Shown: in pieces, positions 44,148-55,737 of the stretch | Layout of the letters: each line of letters opens with the position of its first letter | How positions within the stretch are numbered: the first letter of the stretch is position 1 | Assembly: GCA_016800925.1 (NCBI GenBank) | Contig: JABCPU010000019.1 | Location: 1-64,000, forward strand | Length of the DNA stretch: 64,000 nt | DNA from: Suillus spraguei | Lineage: Eukaryota; Basidiomycota; Agaricomycetes; Boletales; Suillaceae | Reading direction: 5' to 3' | Notes under the pieces: model-generated | What the model saw: only the letters and a program-made list of their open reading frames with translations | What the model was told of the DNA's origin: nothing | Databases searched by the model: none | Translations under genes and position numbers: made by a program

Positions 44148-45703
44148 TCACAGCCCAGTTGGCCGCATTGGTATCGCAAACACACGGCTGATGTGAAGTT
44201 CTGCGGCAGGTACCGACTCACGAATAGATTCTTCTTGCCAGTCATCGCCTATTTCCCTCAGCCCCCTTAACGCCGTCTCCCAGTCCCGTCGGGACCAATC
44301 TTGGCCTCTCCGTGCCCCCACGCCTTCGTACGGCCGTGTCATGAAGGTGTCCACCCTTGGACTAGTCCTAGGCAGGCGTTTCTTCCCGCCTAGGTAGTTC
44401 AAACAATCTGGAGCATCCCAAGTCGTGAAACTCTTTCTTGAATAGGAAGGTGCATGTTTTGATGCTGAGTTGCTGCAGCCAAAGCTCCGCACGTCAAGCC
44501 CCGCTACACGAACAACTAGGTCCAGAAGCAACCCCGTGAAATAATCGATCACTTGCAGGTGGAGGAGATCTAGTGAATGGCTTGGGTAGGAAAACTGAGG
44601 TACAGAAGAGGCATCATCGTCAACATCCATTCCGTCATCATCTGGCTCTGGCGTAGGCGTTGTTTGTATTAAATTTTCCAGTGAATTTCGATATGTTGGA
44701 CGATATCCACTGAATCTGAAGCGAGAAGCCTCGAACCCAAAGAGAGCTTGAGCAATGTCACGGCTGGAAAATGTGTCGCGGCCGGGCGATATTGTCAACA
44801 CACCTTCCCGCGCCAATTATGTATGAGAACTTTGTGCATGACATATCATATTCATATACCTACTTTCACTTTCAGCTTTCACGGTCAAAAGCTTGTCTTT
44901 GCTGCACAGAAACGTTCGTCGCTGCCGTAGGAAATATTTGCAACAATCGATAATCAAACTGTCGTTGCTACGTTCAGAACCAAATTCCTACCATCAAAAT
45001 TATTATCATCAAAGATGCAACAAGGACTGATAACAATACTTACTAGTACGGCATCCAGGTCCCTCTTTTTCCAATTTCCCGAGGATTTGCACGTCTCGTT
45101 CAAGGCCTGACCTTTGACCGACTTACGTTCCTTGACCTTTTTCAGCAACCATGATGATGCTCTACGGGCGAACCAAGAGAGTCTCTCGCGATTCTTCTGC
45201 CTAGTAGATCATCATCAGTTCATACAGATTCATGTAGTTTGCCACCATACTCACCCATCAAGCTCGTAAATCACGACACCCGGGATAATAATTAATACAG
45301 GCAATCCCTGCTCTTCAACCTCCGTGACAAATACTTGTATTACATCGAGATAGTCCAGCAGTATGTTCGTATCAAGGACAACGACGGTCAGTTCCTCTGA
45401 TAGAGGAGCCTAGGGGTGGCGTGCAAACAATCAGTGTGGGTTTGTTCACGGAAATGGGACAGGCTAGGCATGATGGCGTACCTGCATTTCGACATCTCTC
45501 AGAGTCAGGTTGTTTGAGAATTCGTCGATACTCTTCAGCGTTTCAAACAAATGCGTATTTGGGAGAGATGGCCCGGCTGCGATTTCGGGTAGTAAGGGAG
45601 ATTTGAACTTGAATGGGTAGTAATGGACGATGGGATCCTCACTGTGCTTGAAATCCCCACTTCCAAAACTTTGATGTAGTGACAAAAGGTCCGAGAGCGA
45701 CAT
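44148..45703 (-). CDS. SWT1: PIN-domain endoribonuclease, Swt1-like
   Basis: Swt1 is a nuclear-pore-linked RNase that removes faulty transcripts. ATG 45703 reads MSLSDLLSLHQSFGSGDFKH and on to LRDVEMQ. The PIN core follows: VVVLDTNILLDYLDVIQVFV with the first acidic residue, LIIIPGVVIYELDG with the second, RLSWFARRASSWLLKKVKER, NDNLILDCCKYF and FLCSKDKLLTVKAES with the third acidic cluster. After that come GVLTISPGRDTFSSRDIAQA, an acidic linker (EPDDDGMDVDDDASS) and a C-terminal helical region with SRRDWETALRGLREIGDDW, ending at 44148. The order LDTNxLLD - P-vVx-ELDGxK - A-ra - NDdxIl-cc - lLS-DknL is that of the Swt1/Rrp44-like PIN group. At least six introns. Confidence 0.8.
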
Positions 45704-45999
45704 CGAATAGAACGTACTAGTTGTTGGTTGAGTTGTTGCATTCAGCCGAAGAAACAAGCTTGCTCGGAGAATGCAGGAAGCGCGTGGAACAAAGACTACA
45801 ATGCATTTACTATGATGTACTGACCTAGCCGGCGCGCAACCGAATTTATAATGACAATTCAACGACAGTAAACTCAGTCACCTCACAATTATATGAAATC
45901 AATTCAATCATGATGTATATGATATGCGTTTGTTTAATACATGTGATGATGCTCAATAAGTATTCCAATAAAGATGTGGAAAAGTCTATAATCCAACTC

Positions 46000-48524
46000 T
46001 CAGGCTGCAAGCGCCATCTTCTTCAAAGGCGGTGTTCCATTACTCTCCATTTTTACAGACAACCGACTGAAATCATCTACACTCGCCTTGCGCTTGAGCG
46101 TACTGCGTTTAGAGTCGGGGGACCGGGACTGGGAAGACCGTATACCTGCGTTGCCCTTTGGGGGCGTAGCTCTGGAAGCATCTGGCGTGCCAGACCTGCT
46201 CCGACTGGTCGTGTCTTGACGTAATCTCGAAGCCAAAGTATGCATCGAACTCATAGCTTCAGAATAGCATGTCGCATGATATATCTACGCCAGTGAAGAG
46301 GGTTATTGAAGTCCTTATTTCATGGACAAGCGGTGACGCACCTTCTCGTCCTTTCTGATAGCGTTCTTCCAGACCCACTCCTCATCATCCTCTAGGAACT
46401 CTGTCTTCAGAGTCTCTTTACATATGGGACAGGACAAGGGCTTCGCTTCGTCACCCGATAGCACAACAACGAACTGTGTGCGCAGCTCAGCATCACGTCG
46501 TGCTGCATCTACTGCAAGTGCAGCCTTATTGGTCGTGGGTCGAGGACCATCAGCACGACCTTTACCCTTAACATCCACACGACTTTCATGAACCCAATCC
46601 TGCGAAAGACGATGAGTATGTTTAGGGTACAACAAAAAAGTAAATCGTACATCAAGGTCAACAAACCAACTGCGACTGTGTCCACGGCCAAGGCTCTGAT
46701 TTGCTTTACGGTTTTGTCTGAAGTGCATGTCAAGATGATCCTCCATCTCTTTCTTTCCTATTGTATCATCCGAAAATCTGATACCACACTGCTTACACTG
46801 GGCGGGTAATCGATCATACAACAAACGGTCAATATTAGGACGTTTTCTGCATTACCGCGTTAACACTAATCAGTAGCGAAAGGTATCAACCATACCTTGT
46901 AATATCAGCGTTCGTTAGCCTGATGTTCTGCGACAAAACTGATTTGCGATATGCTCTTGCAGCATCCCGACTCAAGTTTTCAGATGACGTTGATGATACA
47001 GCAATGTCCTCAGAAGTGGCAGGCGCCCCGGCACCAACGGGCGTACCAGTGCCAGCCACAATACCGGCCTTCAAAAGAGCGCTGTAAAGTCCAGCGATAT
47101 CAGTTGACGGGGCACCTGTAGATTTCACGCTCGATAAAAGAGATGCAGAGTCGACCGGTTCAGTTTTAGGTTGATTAATGGACGGCAAGGCGTAAGATGT
47201 ATAAGTAGTAGATGGAGGGTGTTGTGATACTGGAGGTGGAAAAGCAGACTGCGTAGCTTGGCGAGGGTATACAGGCTGAGCTTGGTATTGATATGATGTA
47301 GCAGTTGTTTGAGGAGCGGCCGCGGTGGGTTGAGGGCCTTGCGATAAAGATCTCAGCTGGGTCAGGATTTGACGGAGCTCATCTTGAGAAACACCTGCTT
47401 CAACAAGCTTGCGCAGCTAAATTGCTCGAGATAAGTGTACAGACAATGTCGACGCAGCATGATGCTTACCTGTTGCAGAATTTGTACATGCCTCTGTGCA
47501 GTGGTGTCCCAAGCATTTGATTGCAGGGTGCGTTCCTTCTGGCTCAGGGTAAATTCAAGTTCGCTCAAGACTTGTGCTCTCGATATCTGGCCAGACGTTG
47601 CCTAAGAAAGTATATTCAGTCCACTTAAACAGCGAGCTCATCAAAGTTAAACTCACTCCTGTTGGATTCGAATCTCCACCCCATATTCCACGTTCAATAG
47701 CAAGTTGTGGAATGACACCAAACAGTTCCTTGCCGGTCGGAGAGGCAGTTCGCCAGGTCAAAAGCATTTCTTCCATCTTGCTGCGAGTCGCCTGATCAAC
47801 CTGCTGGTAAGTTTCCAGGAATAAACCAATGACGAAGGGAGCAAAATGGCGCGTATACGGGTCATAGACATTCTTCGATATCGCGTCGAGTAAGTAGAAG
47901 CCTGGGAGCTTAATCCACGGAGGAACCTAGCGATGCGAGAAAACCACGCCAAAAAGGAAAGCATGAGTCAGCTTCATGTCCATAATACAACCGACATCAG
48001 AAAGAAAAGTGTTGAGCTGCCACGTTGAGAACAGCGACATAATTCTCTTAGTAGTACGACGTCCTCCATCCGCCGTGCAGCGGGGCCACCAGGCCATGCG
48101 AGGATATCTTTACTCAAACTACGAGACAGTAACTAAATACATGGTAGAACCGCAAAGCGACGCAGCAAATTAACAGATAAGAGCCATGTGCCAACTACCC
48201 AACTGACAACAACATGCCATAAAAACGATATCAACGATGACTCACCCTTCGAATATGGGCCTCCAAACATTGAGCGACAATCTCAGCCCATTTTGAATAC
48301 TCTTGAGCAATCATCGATAAGGTCTGAATGATAGGTCTGGAGTTAATGGTGAGCTCTGCCAGTCGCGTTGCATAATCACGGCGAAAAGAATTGGGATCCA
48401 CAAAGTAGACAGGCGCGGGAGGTGGAGGCGGTTGCTGGTAAGGGTAAGCAGAAGATCCAGGCTGATGATAGCTTGGTGGTGGTGCATAAGCCACCTGCCC
48501 GTACATGTGGGGCTGAGAATACAT
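46000..48524 (-). CDS. PCF11: Pcf11, mRNA 3'-end cleavage/termination factor
   Basis: Scaffold of cleavage factor IA that binds the RNA polymerase II CTD. ATG 48524 gives a Pro/Tyr-rich start (YQQPPPPPAPVYFVDP). The CTD-interaction domain follows: FRRDYATRLAELTINSRPII, MIAQEYSKWAEIVAQCLEAH, PPWIKLPGFYLLDAISKNVY, MLLTWRTASPTGKELFG. A Gln-rich linker holds LRKLVEAGVSQDELRQILTQ. Two zinc fingers near the end bracket a basic, disordered stretch: CKQCGIRFSDDTIGKKEMED with HLDMHFRQNRK, and SCPICKETLKTEFLEDDEEW with the HATC pair after an intron. This zinc-finger pair and its spacing are specific to Pcf11. Ends near 46000 with a basic tail. Convergent with nothing; divergent from RPL9. Confidence 0.9.
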
Positions 48525-49046
48525 GGGACAGTCGTTCTTTTTAAATTCTCAACGAAGCGCGAGACAGTCACCGCAAATGCAGCACGATCTCACCCAGAAA
48601 GTGAGAAGTAAAGATCTTGGTAAAAACACAAAACTCTTGAACGATCGACTGGCGCTAGAAACCCGTTTTTCCAATGGCGGTCTTACTCAGCCGTCAATGA
48701 CAGACCACGAAGCCCAACGGAAACGATGATGGTGGTTTGAGAGAAGAAGCAGTGCGACAGACGGCTGACAATAGCCGCTTCTAATTAGACTTCAAACTCC
48801 GCTCGCAGTTGTCCGCCACTTCTGTCCACCCCGGAACATACACAGCCGCCCACCGACCTCAAGAAAACCAAAGATCGCAAGGTGAGTTCTTGCTGAATTC
48901 AGATGCGGCTCGGTCAGCCTCCATGATGTTGGTTTCTACGTTTCTGGGAGAAATTTGGCGAGAATTGGACGTCTGGATAGTGGTGGATTGACTACTCGCA
49001 TCTAGGATGTCTCAATATCGAATGAAGTAGCTGACTTCGCACATAG
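48525..49046. promoter_or_regulatory. Divergent region, PCF11 / RPL9
   Basis: 522 bp between start codons. An open frame (48523-48729) reads through but has no support. The last 200 bases may include a 5' UTR intron of RPL9 (GTGAGTTCTTGC near 48881), as is common for ribosomal protein genes; I cannot place its end with certainty. Confidence 0.4.
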
Positions 49047-49771
49047 ATGCGGGACGTTCTCCAAACCGAAGAACTCGAGGTCCCTGAGGGTGTTTCAATT
49101 GAAATCAAGTCACGCATTATCAAAGTCACTGGCCCACGGGGCACCCTTACGAAGAATGTCCGTCACGTCGATATGGATATTCGGGTGTTAAAGACCAAGA
49201 AGAGCAGTAAGGTCACTCTTGCAGTGTGGCAAGGTGGGCGCAAGCACGTTGCATGTCTACGGACAATTCGAAGCTTGATTAACAACATGGTCATTGGCGT
49301 GACTAAGGTCTGTGCACCCATATGCAGAGCGTTTTTCACCGCTCACTAAAGACTCAGGGCTTCCTCTACAAAATGCGCGCTGTCTATGCCCATTTCCCCA
49401 TCAACGCTATCATCCAAGATAGTGGAAACGCTATCGAGATCCGTAACTTCCTGGGAGAGAAGGTGAGTCCTTATTCACGGCGTTACTTCAGCTTTACTCA
49501 AGGCAAATAGACTGTACGACACGTAAAGATGCTCGGTGGAGTTTGTATTTCAGAGTCAAAGGCTCAAAAAGATGAGCTTATCCTTGAGGGCAATGATATT
49601 GAGAATGTTTCGCAATCAGGTGCATAATATCTCTGTTACTGATTAGATTTCAACTAAACTGCTACCTCAGCCGCCTCCATTCAGGGTGCTTGCCGCGTAC
49701 GGAACAAGGATATCCGTAAATTCTTGGATGGTATCTATGTATCCGACCGCACGACCATCACTCAGGAATAG
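49047..49771 (+). CDS. RPL9: 60S ribosomal protein L9 (uL6)
   Basis: [20 protein letters not shown] then [20 protein letters not shown] is the conserved start; after introns [70 protein letters not shown] and [14 protein letters not shown] to TAG 49771. Length about 190 residues, normal for the family. Introns at about 49308-49356, 49463-49509 and 49620-49672 or so. Located on the large subunit near the stalk base. No defects. Confidence 0.95.
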
Positions 49772-50103
49772 ATGGGATGTGGTTTGTAAGGGGAGCTGGG
49801 CATTACACAAAATTCCATGTCACGTATGCATTAATCTCCATCAACCCTATGTTCTACGTATGACATCCTACTATTCATCGAGACATTTGCCGAAGTCGGA
49901 GACCACTGGCAAGGTATAAGTCAAACCCTGAACTCTCCAACTACATAAACATCTGGATGGTGCTGATGGTATCTTCTCCATGAACCACTTTACCATATAT
50001 TCTAAGCGAAATGACTGGAACTTACTTGTAGCATAGGAGCACCCTGGAAGTGCAGGTCCAACTCGTCAGACAAAAATATGTTTGATTGAATACTCTCTCG
50101 AGT
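49772..50103. other. Convergent intergenic, no gene
   Basis: 332 bp between the RPL9 stop and the STE14 stop. Plus-strand frames that cross it are not supported. Nothing else seen. Confidence 0.4.
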
Positions 50104-51099
50104 CTATCGTATGAATGGAATGTTAGTGCTGACCCTTCGCCTATAGTTTTCATATTCCTCTCCAAAGAAATTTACCAATGCCTTCTCTTCAACTGCTTCG
50201 AAATCAGTCAATGCATCCGCGACTGATATAATGAATATATACCTTTGATACGACGCGAGAAAAATCTCCACAAGACTAGCATAAAGCCGATAGAGCTAAT
50301 AGGGTTTTGCAAAACCAGCTGAGTCCCTAACGCCCAGTAGAAAAATCCTGCGTATGATGGATGACGGAACACCCTATAGTCACTTGAGTATATGTAATGG
50401 CACAGTCAGGAAGATGTTCCACTTACGAGTATATACCATTAGTTACTAGTCGGTGCGAAGGCAGCTTGCGGAGAGCCACAATATGAGAAAAGTTAGTCGA
50501 AGCCTGGATCATTGCCGATGCACGAAGTGTCTGTCCGATGATAACCATGATCACACCTAGCGGAGATGTATTAGCTTCATTCTCTGGAACCAATCACAGC
50601 TAACCGATCGTCGAGATATAGTGGTAAGCCTTGAGCGATGGTTTTAGGTATAATATAATTAGATATTCCACCAGAGCAGACCCGTTGGCAATATGATACA
50701 TAGCGCCATTATCAAGTAAAAACGCTGCCACATCATTCAGTAAATATCTCTCAGAGTTATCAAGACAAACATACAGTCAACGCTGCATTTATCACGGTTC
50801 CAGCCTGCTGTGACTGCAAATTCTCCCCAGTGGAAGCCAGACCAGGCAGCAAGGAAGAAGCCGAGTTGGTATGTGGCCCACCAGCGATCAGAGATGCCTC
50901 CAGTGAGAAAGAGTGTCAAACCAAGAGAAAAGATAGATCCTAATAGAAATGATATTGTGGATGCTGCAAGTGGCGTATTCGGAATATTTTCATGAGGTTG
51001 ATAGTTCACGGGTATAGTTTCGAGCGTGTTCGTGTTCCTAGTGATAGAAGCGCGTTGTCGCAATCGGTCCTCAAATTTTCGAGGAGCGTCGGGAGACAT
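50104..51099 (-). CDS. STE14: Isoprenylcysteine carboxyl methyltransferase
   Basis: Methylates the C-terminal cysteine of prenylated Ras, Rho and a-factor-type pheromones in the ER. Conserved blocks: MYHIANGSALVEYLII-like segment, TNFSHIVALRKLPSHRLVTN, GIYSVFRHPSYAGFFYWALG, then FFGEEYENYRRRVSTNIPFI to the stop at 50104. The RHPSYxGFF and GEEYxxYxxxV blocks bind S-adenosylmethionine in this family. Several hydrophobic segments come first (FLLGSIFSLGLTLFLTGGIS, YQLGFFLAAWSGFHWGEFAV). I chose the ATG at 51099 (MSPDAPRKFEDRLRQ); an in-frame ATG at 51198 would add a hydrophobic N-terminal stretch and cannot be excluded. Basidiomycete pheromones are farnesylated, so it should be needed for mating. 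Divergent from MEF2. Confidence 0.9.
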
Positions 51100-51248
51100 G
51101 AGCGTTGTGAGGATAAAGGTACTGATAAGGCAACATTCAACTGCAAACAAAAAGGAAGGGGGACTGTTTGGTCTTATTAAATTCACAAGGCCATGCATCG
51201 AAGATTCAAAACCTTCCTCGGATTATTCCGTATACTGATCCGTAGGTC
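51100..51248. promoter_or_regulatory. Shared promoter, STE14 / MEF2
   Basis: 149 bp between the chosen start codons (about 50 bp if the longer STE14 start is used). No TATA box noticed. Confidence 0.45.
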
Positions 51249-53774
51249 ATGCTTCGTAGGGTCTTATGGTTACCACTGAGGGACCACCAACTGAAGTTTC
51301 TCAATCAACGCTTTTTGGCTACTCAGGCTCACCATGAGACTTCTCTTATTAGAAATATGGCGTTGGTAGCCCACATCGGTGCGTTCGTCAGAACCAGTCT
51401 TATAAACCACTCTAAAATAACACAGACTCTGGGAAAACTACGCTTACGGAGTCGATACTACACAAGTCGGCCTACCTGGCAGCTCCTGGCTCAGTTGACA
51501 CTGGCAGCACTACGACAGACTTCTTGCCTGCCGAACGAGAACGCGGCATCACAATTCAGTCTGCGAGCATTCCAGTCCAATGGGACAAATGGACTTTCAA
51601 TCTCATCGATACACCAGGTCATGCTGATTTTGGTATGGAGGTGGAGAGTGCAAGCCGCATCGTTGACGGGGCTGTCGTCCTCATTGATTCAGTGGAAGGA
51701 GTTGAAGCACAAACCAAGGGCGTTTGGCGACAACTGGATCGGTAAGTGCATATCTTATTTCGACAACTTACCCTTCTGAAGTCGTATTTAGATATGGTGT
51801 CCCCACCAGGCTTATGTTTCTGAATAAACTTGACCGACCGGGTGCTTCTTTCAGATCGTCATTGGTCTCACTGCTTACCCATAGGCTGCATCAAAACCCC
51901 ATGGCTTTAGCATTGCCAGTTGCTTCCTTCCATCCTGAAGATTACGTGCGAGCAGAACCAGGCATTCAAGGGCTGGTCGACCTGGTAAAATGGGAAATTT
52001 GGAAATGGTCGGAGGACGGTCAATCTTCTATACAATCCCTTCCTAGAACGGTCGAAGAACTCAAGACAAGCGGCATGCTTCCGGCAAATCATCCCATAAT
52101 ACCGCACCTTGTGGCCGCTCGAACAACCCTTTTGGAAAACCTCTCGATGTATTCTGATGAATTGATGGAGCACCTACTCGCTCTGCCGCCAGGACCTTCA
52201 TCGTATCTTGATGTCGAGGTGTCTGCAATCATGCCGCATCTTCGTAAAGCTACACTAAGCAATGAGATACTCCCTGTTCTTTGTGGTTCTGCTATGAAAA
52301 GTATTGGGACAGAATTGGTAATGAACTACGTTGGCGAGCTCCTGGCAAGCCCGATGGATGTTCGCTTGGACATGGAGTCAGCTGATGGACCACTGCGCCT
52401 CCTAGCATGGAAAGTGAGCTGGGATAAACGCAAAGGATGGATGACGTTCGTTCGCGTGTATTCGGGTAAGTCCGCTATGATTCATGCAGAGTATTGTTCA
52501 TTGAGTGTGCTAGGGACCCTCAAGCGTCAGAGTTCTGTCTTCAACATTACCAGTGGCCAGAAAGAGAAAATTTCAAAGGTTCTTCTCCTATACGCTGCGG
52601 AAGCACAGGAAGTCGAGTCCCTGCCGTATGGCTCCGTCGGAGTCATCTTAGGCTTGAAGTTCACTCGCACAGGCGACACTCTTGTTGATGCTCGCCGCTC
52701 ATCTAACTCACTGCGAACATCCCTTCGAGGAGTTGTTCAACCGCCCGCGGTTATGTCGGCCTCCGTCATACCCAAATCCCATTCTGACCTTGACCCTGTA
52801 CAAGAGGCCTTGCACGCTTTATCTCGCACGGACCCTTCTGTTCGGGTTGATATGCAGGAGGGTCAATTACTTGTCCACGGATTAGGAGCCCTACATCTCG
52901 AGATAGTCGAGGGGAGACTACGGGACGAATGGGATGTTAATTTTGAATTGGGTAGCCGCCGGTCAGCTATCGTGAATCTCTGGGACCTGGGCTTAGCTCC
53001 AATGTAGGTAATTGGGCTACTGAAGTTGCAGGAAAACCAGTCACGATCAAAATCCTAATGACGGTGGAACCTCTCACTGACGACGAGCAGGGAGATCCGG
53101 TCTGGGATGGTAACATTGTCTTAGGCCCAAGTGGAAAGCCTATGTTGTCTCCAGACGCCTTCCGGGATCAACTGGATCCTATGGCTAATATCGCTCGGGG
53201 CTTGTCCAGCTCCTTATCGAATTCCCCGCATACATCCCTGCCGCTCTCTCACATTAAGGTCCATGTCATGGAATACAACCTTCCCCGCGACATCCCAACG
53301 TCCATTCTTGCCGGTGCTAGCTCCTCCATTCTACGAACTCGGATACGAGAAGCGGGAATGGGTCCTGTGTTAGAGCCATTCATCAAGCTCAAGATATCTC
53401 TTCATGAGGACACCATGGGAAAGGTTGTCAAAGATCTCACTGAAAATGGTGGCGAAGTTTTGGACCTTTCTTCCGACACGTCAGCTATGGACGGAGACGA
53501 AGTAGTTGCGTACTCCACGGATGGATTGTACGTCCCTCCAGAAGAACTATCACCTTCATCCGCTGCCTCTACGTCATCCAAGTTTTCAAACATCACCCCA
53601 CGGCTCAAACGTACCATCTATGCAACCGCACCATTGAGCCGCATGCTGGATTACTCAACCCGTCTTCGTGCATTGTCGGGGGGACATGGTCTCTTCGACA
53701 TGCTGAACGCAGGATTCAAACAAGTCTCTGAAGTACGTAGGTTGGAGATATTAAGAGAGATAGGGCGTGCATAA
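51249..53774 (+). CDS. MEF2: Mitochondrial elongation factor G2 (ribosome recycling)
   Basis: EF-G2mt splits mitochondrial ribosomes together with RRF. ATG 51249 starts a basic presequence-like stretch. The G domain is complete once the first introns are removed: [12 protein letters not shown] (G1), [13 protein letters not shown] (G2), [13 protein letters not shown] (G3), [10 protein letters not shown] (G4), CGSAMKSIG (G5). Later blocks: [74 protein letters not shown], then the C-terminal domains with [30 protein letters not shown] and [10 protein letters not shown], ending at 53774. Around 52958-52963 the frame must move by one base to join ELGSRR to [10 protein letters not shown], both conserved in EF-G. 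As given, the frame stops at 53007. One missing base is the simplest cause. Confidence 0.88.
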
Positions 53775-53818
53775 AATTATGGATTATGTTTAGATATCTA
53801 ATAGACAATGTAGCCTTA

Positions 53819-55398
53819 CTACGAAAACTCCCTCACCTCATCTGCGTCCCCGAATAATACCGCTCCATCCATCTCATCATCGTCATCTGCAGCTGCAACA
53901 TGCATGCCACTAGCTGCATTGAGTGCCTGACTGAATATTATAAGATCATCACTGCCGTAGCCATCATCATCAGAATCGGGGGCAGGGTCATTAAAAAGGG
54001 GAACTGGAGGCAAGGTTTTTGCCCGAGGAAAAGGAGCAGGAGTCAGGCTTCTGCCTCTATCAAGCTCGGGCAAGAAGAGGGGCGTGCGGGCCCTTTGGTT
54101 GCTATTGCTAGGCACGAAACCAGGAGGTGCGATGGTCGAGCCTCTTGAGGCCTCGTTTGTCAAAGGCATTACAGATGGCGCTCGTGTGGCAGATCGAATC
54201 GGAGGCCATGGCTCCACGACCACACAGAGACAACGGCCAAAGATGTTGAAACCTTGGTATTTAAGCTTCAGTGCTAGCTTGTCCTTTTTGTCGTCTTGAT
54301 CGTCGATCTCCATGAACGGTCGGCTTGGCTCAGAAGTAACGGCAATGGTTTCCGAATCAACAGTGGTTTCCATAGTAGATTCCAAGGACTTTTCCTCGTC
54401 TTCTTGTTTAACGTGGTTGATGTTTCAGCGCTGTGATCTATCACAAGGACATCGTCATCGCTGAGTTCCTCTACAGGAACCTCTTCTCGCTGGGTAGTCT
54501 CTGTTGGAGTAACCATTTCCACATCTAGAGGTTCGTCGGGACCAATGTCCACAGGGTCCTCGACGTCTTCACGATAACCCCAGACAGGAACCTTTCTCGT
54601 TCTCTGCGAACGTCGAGTCGTAGTAGGAGTTTCTCGAGAAGCCCCCTGTGTCTTATCCGTTTCACTACCACCATCTGAGAGGTTTATAACTTCCTCTTCT
54701 TCCTCTTCATCATCGCTATGTGCTCGAGATCTGCCTTTCGTCTTCCGTCTCTTGCGGCCAGAAGCTAATTCAGCATCCTTATTCTCCGACACTCTACTTT
54801 TTCTCTTCCCACGTCTGCTCTTCGACTTTGCCGACTGTGGCGGGGGTATGTGAACTTTGGAAGGAGGCGGGGGTGCTGGAACAAATGAACGCGTCTAGGA
54901 AGCGTCAGGGGGGAAAATACATTCCAGCCAGCTTGCGCGCACCTTAATGATTACATTATGTGGTTCCGTCTTCTGGAAGAAAAAGGCGGCCTGATAAGTC
55001 TCTGCAAGTGAGTTATAATACTCTGTTCGTAGTTTTGCACACATAAGCACCGCACCTCCCCGATGAACGTCCACCGCTCCCTTCTTTCCACTCGAAGCTC
55101 CGGGACCAAAGTGGATATCTTTCTCAGCCTGCAGCTTTGGAAGAACCCTGAAAATATCTGAGAAGCATTCACAAGAGCCACGACTGAACAGACTGACAGT
55201 GGTCGCAGGTCAGCCAGAACATGCTGTAACACCATGTCTGACATCCAGTCTACATGTCTTTCATCGAGATAGAGCTGATTATGACCGTCGTTAGAACAGG
55301 TCGTGTAGTAGGTACGGACGTACGCTTACATACAGAGGTATCACTGAACTTGCTGAAACGCGAAGGTAGTATGCATTCCGCACGCTAAACCCAGCCAT
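53819..55398 (-). CDS. Conserved-looking nuclear protein of unknown function
   Basis: Exons on the minus strand read: MAGFSVRNAYYLRVSASSVI (ATG 55398), YLDERHVDWMSDMVLQHVLA, KLQAEKDIHFGPGASSGKKG, TYQAAFFFQKTEPHNVIIK, then a long disordered half. It has basic clusters (KSRRGKRKSR, GRKRRKTKGRSR) fit for nuclear import, acidic runs (DDEEEEEEVINLSDGGSE), RRSQRTRKVPVWGY, and near the end KLALKLKYQGFNIFGRCLCV, a compact hydrophobic block. Stop at 53819. Introns at about 55265-55327, 55150-55200, 55010-55060 and 54908-54949 (positions approximate) follow GT-AG. I do not recognise a family. Chromatin or kinetochore association is a guess from composition. Its stop is 44 bp from the MEF2 stop. Confidence 0.6.
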
Positions 55399-55737
55399 GA
55401 TAGACAAACTCAAGTTTGAAACAGCACTAGGCTGGCGTGTCCAACCTATTCTCTATTGCTAGAGCCAAACGCAGTCGTGAAGTGTTTGAGCCTCCGAGCT
55501 CGAAGCGGCAAGTATAGTTAATGCTTCAATTCACCAAGTTCAAACGTTCAAAACGCAAAGTGCTGTCACGTGTCACTGGCAGATAAAGGAAAAAGTTATC
55601 ATTGATCAACTCAAGTCTTGCCGCTTTCAATGTAACGACCATCACAACAAAAATTCGCATACAATACAAATGACGGTCGAAATGCATGATTCCACGCTAT
55701 TTTTTATCTGCAAATGCATAATACTTCACATGATTTT
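55399..55737. other. Intergenic, no gene
   Basis: 339 bp upstream of the unknown nuclear gene and downstream of the dehydrogenase gene; both lie on the minus strand. CACGTGTCAC near 55567 contains CACGTG. No frame supported. Confidence 0.4.
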
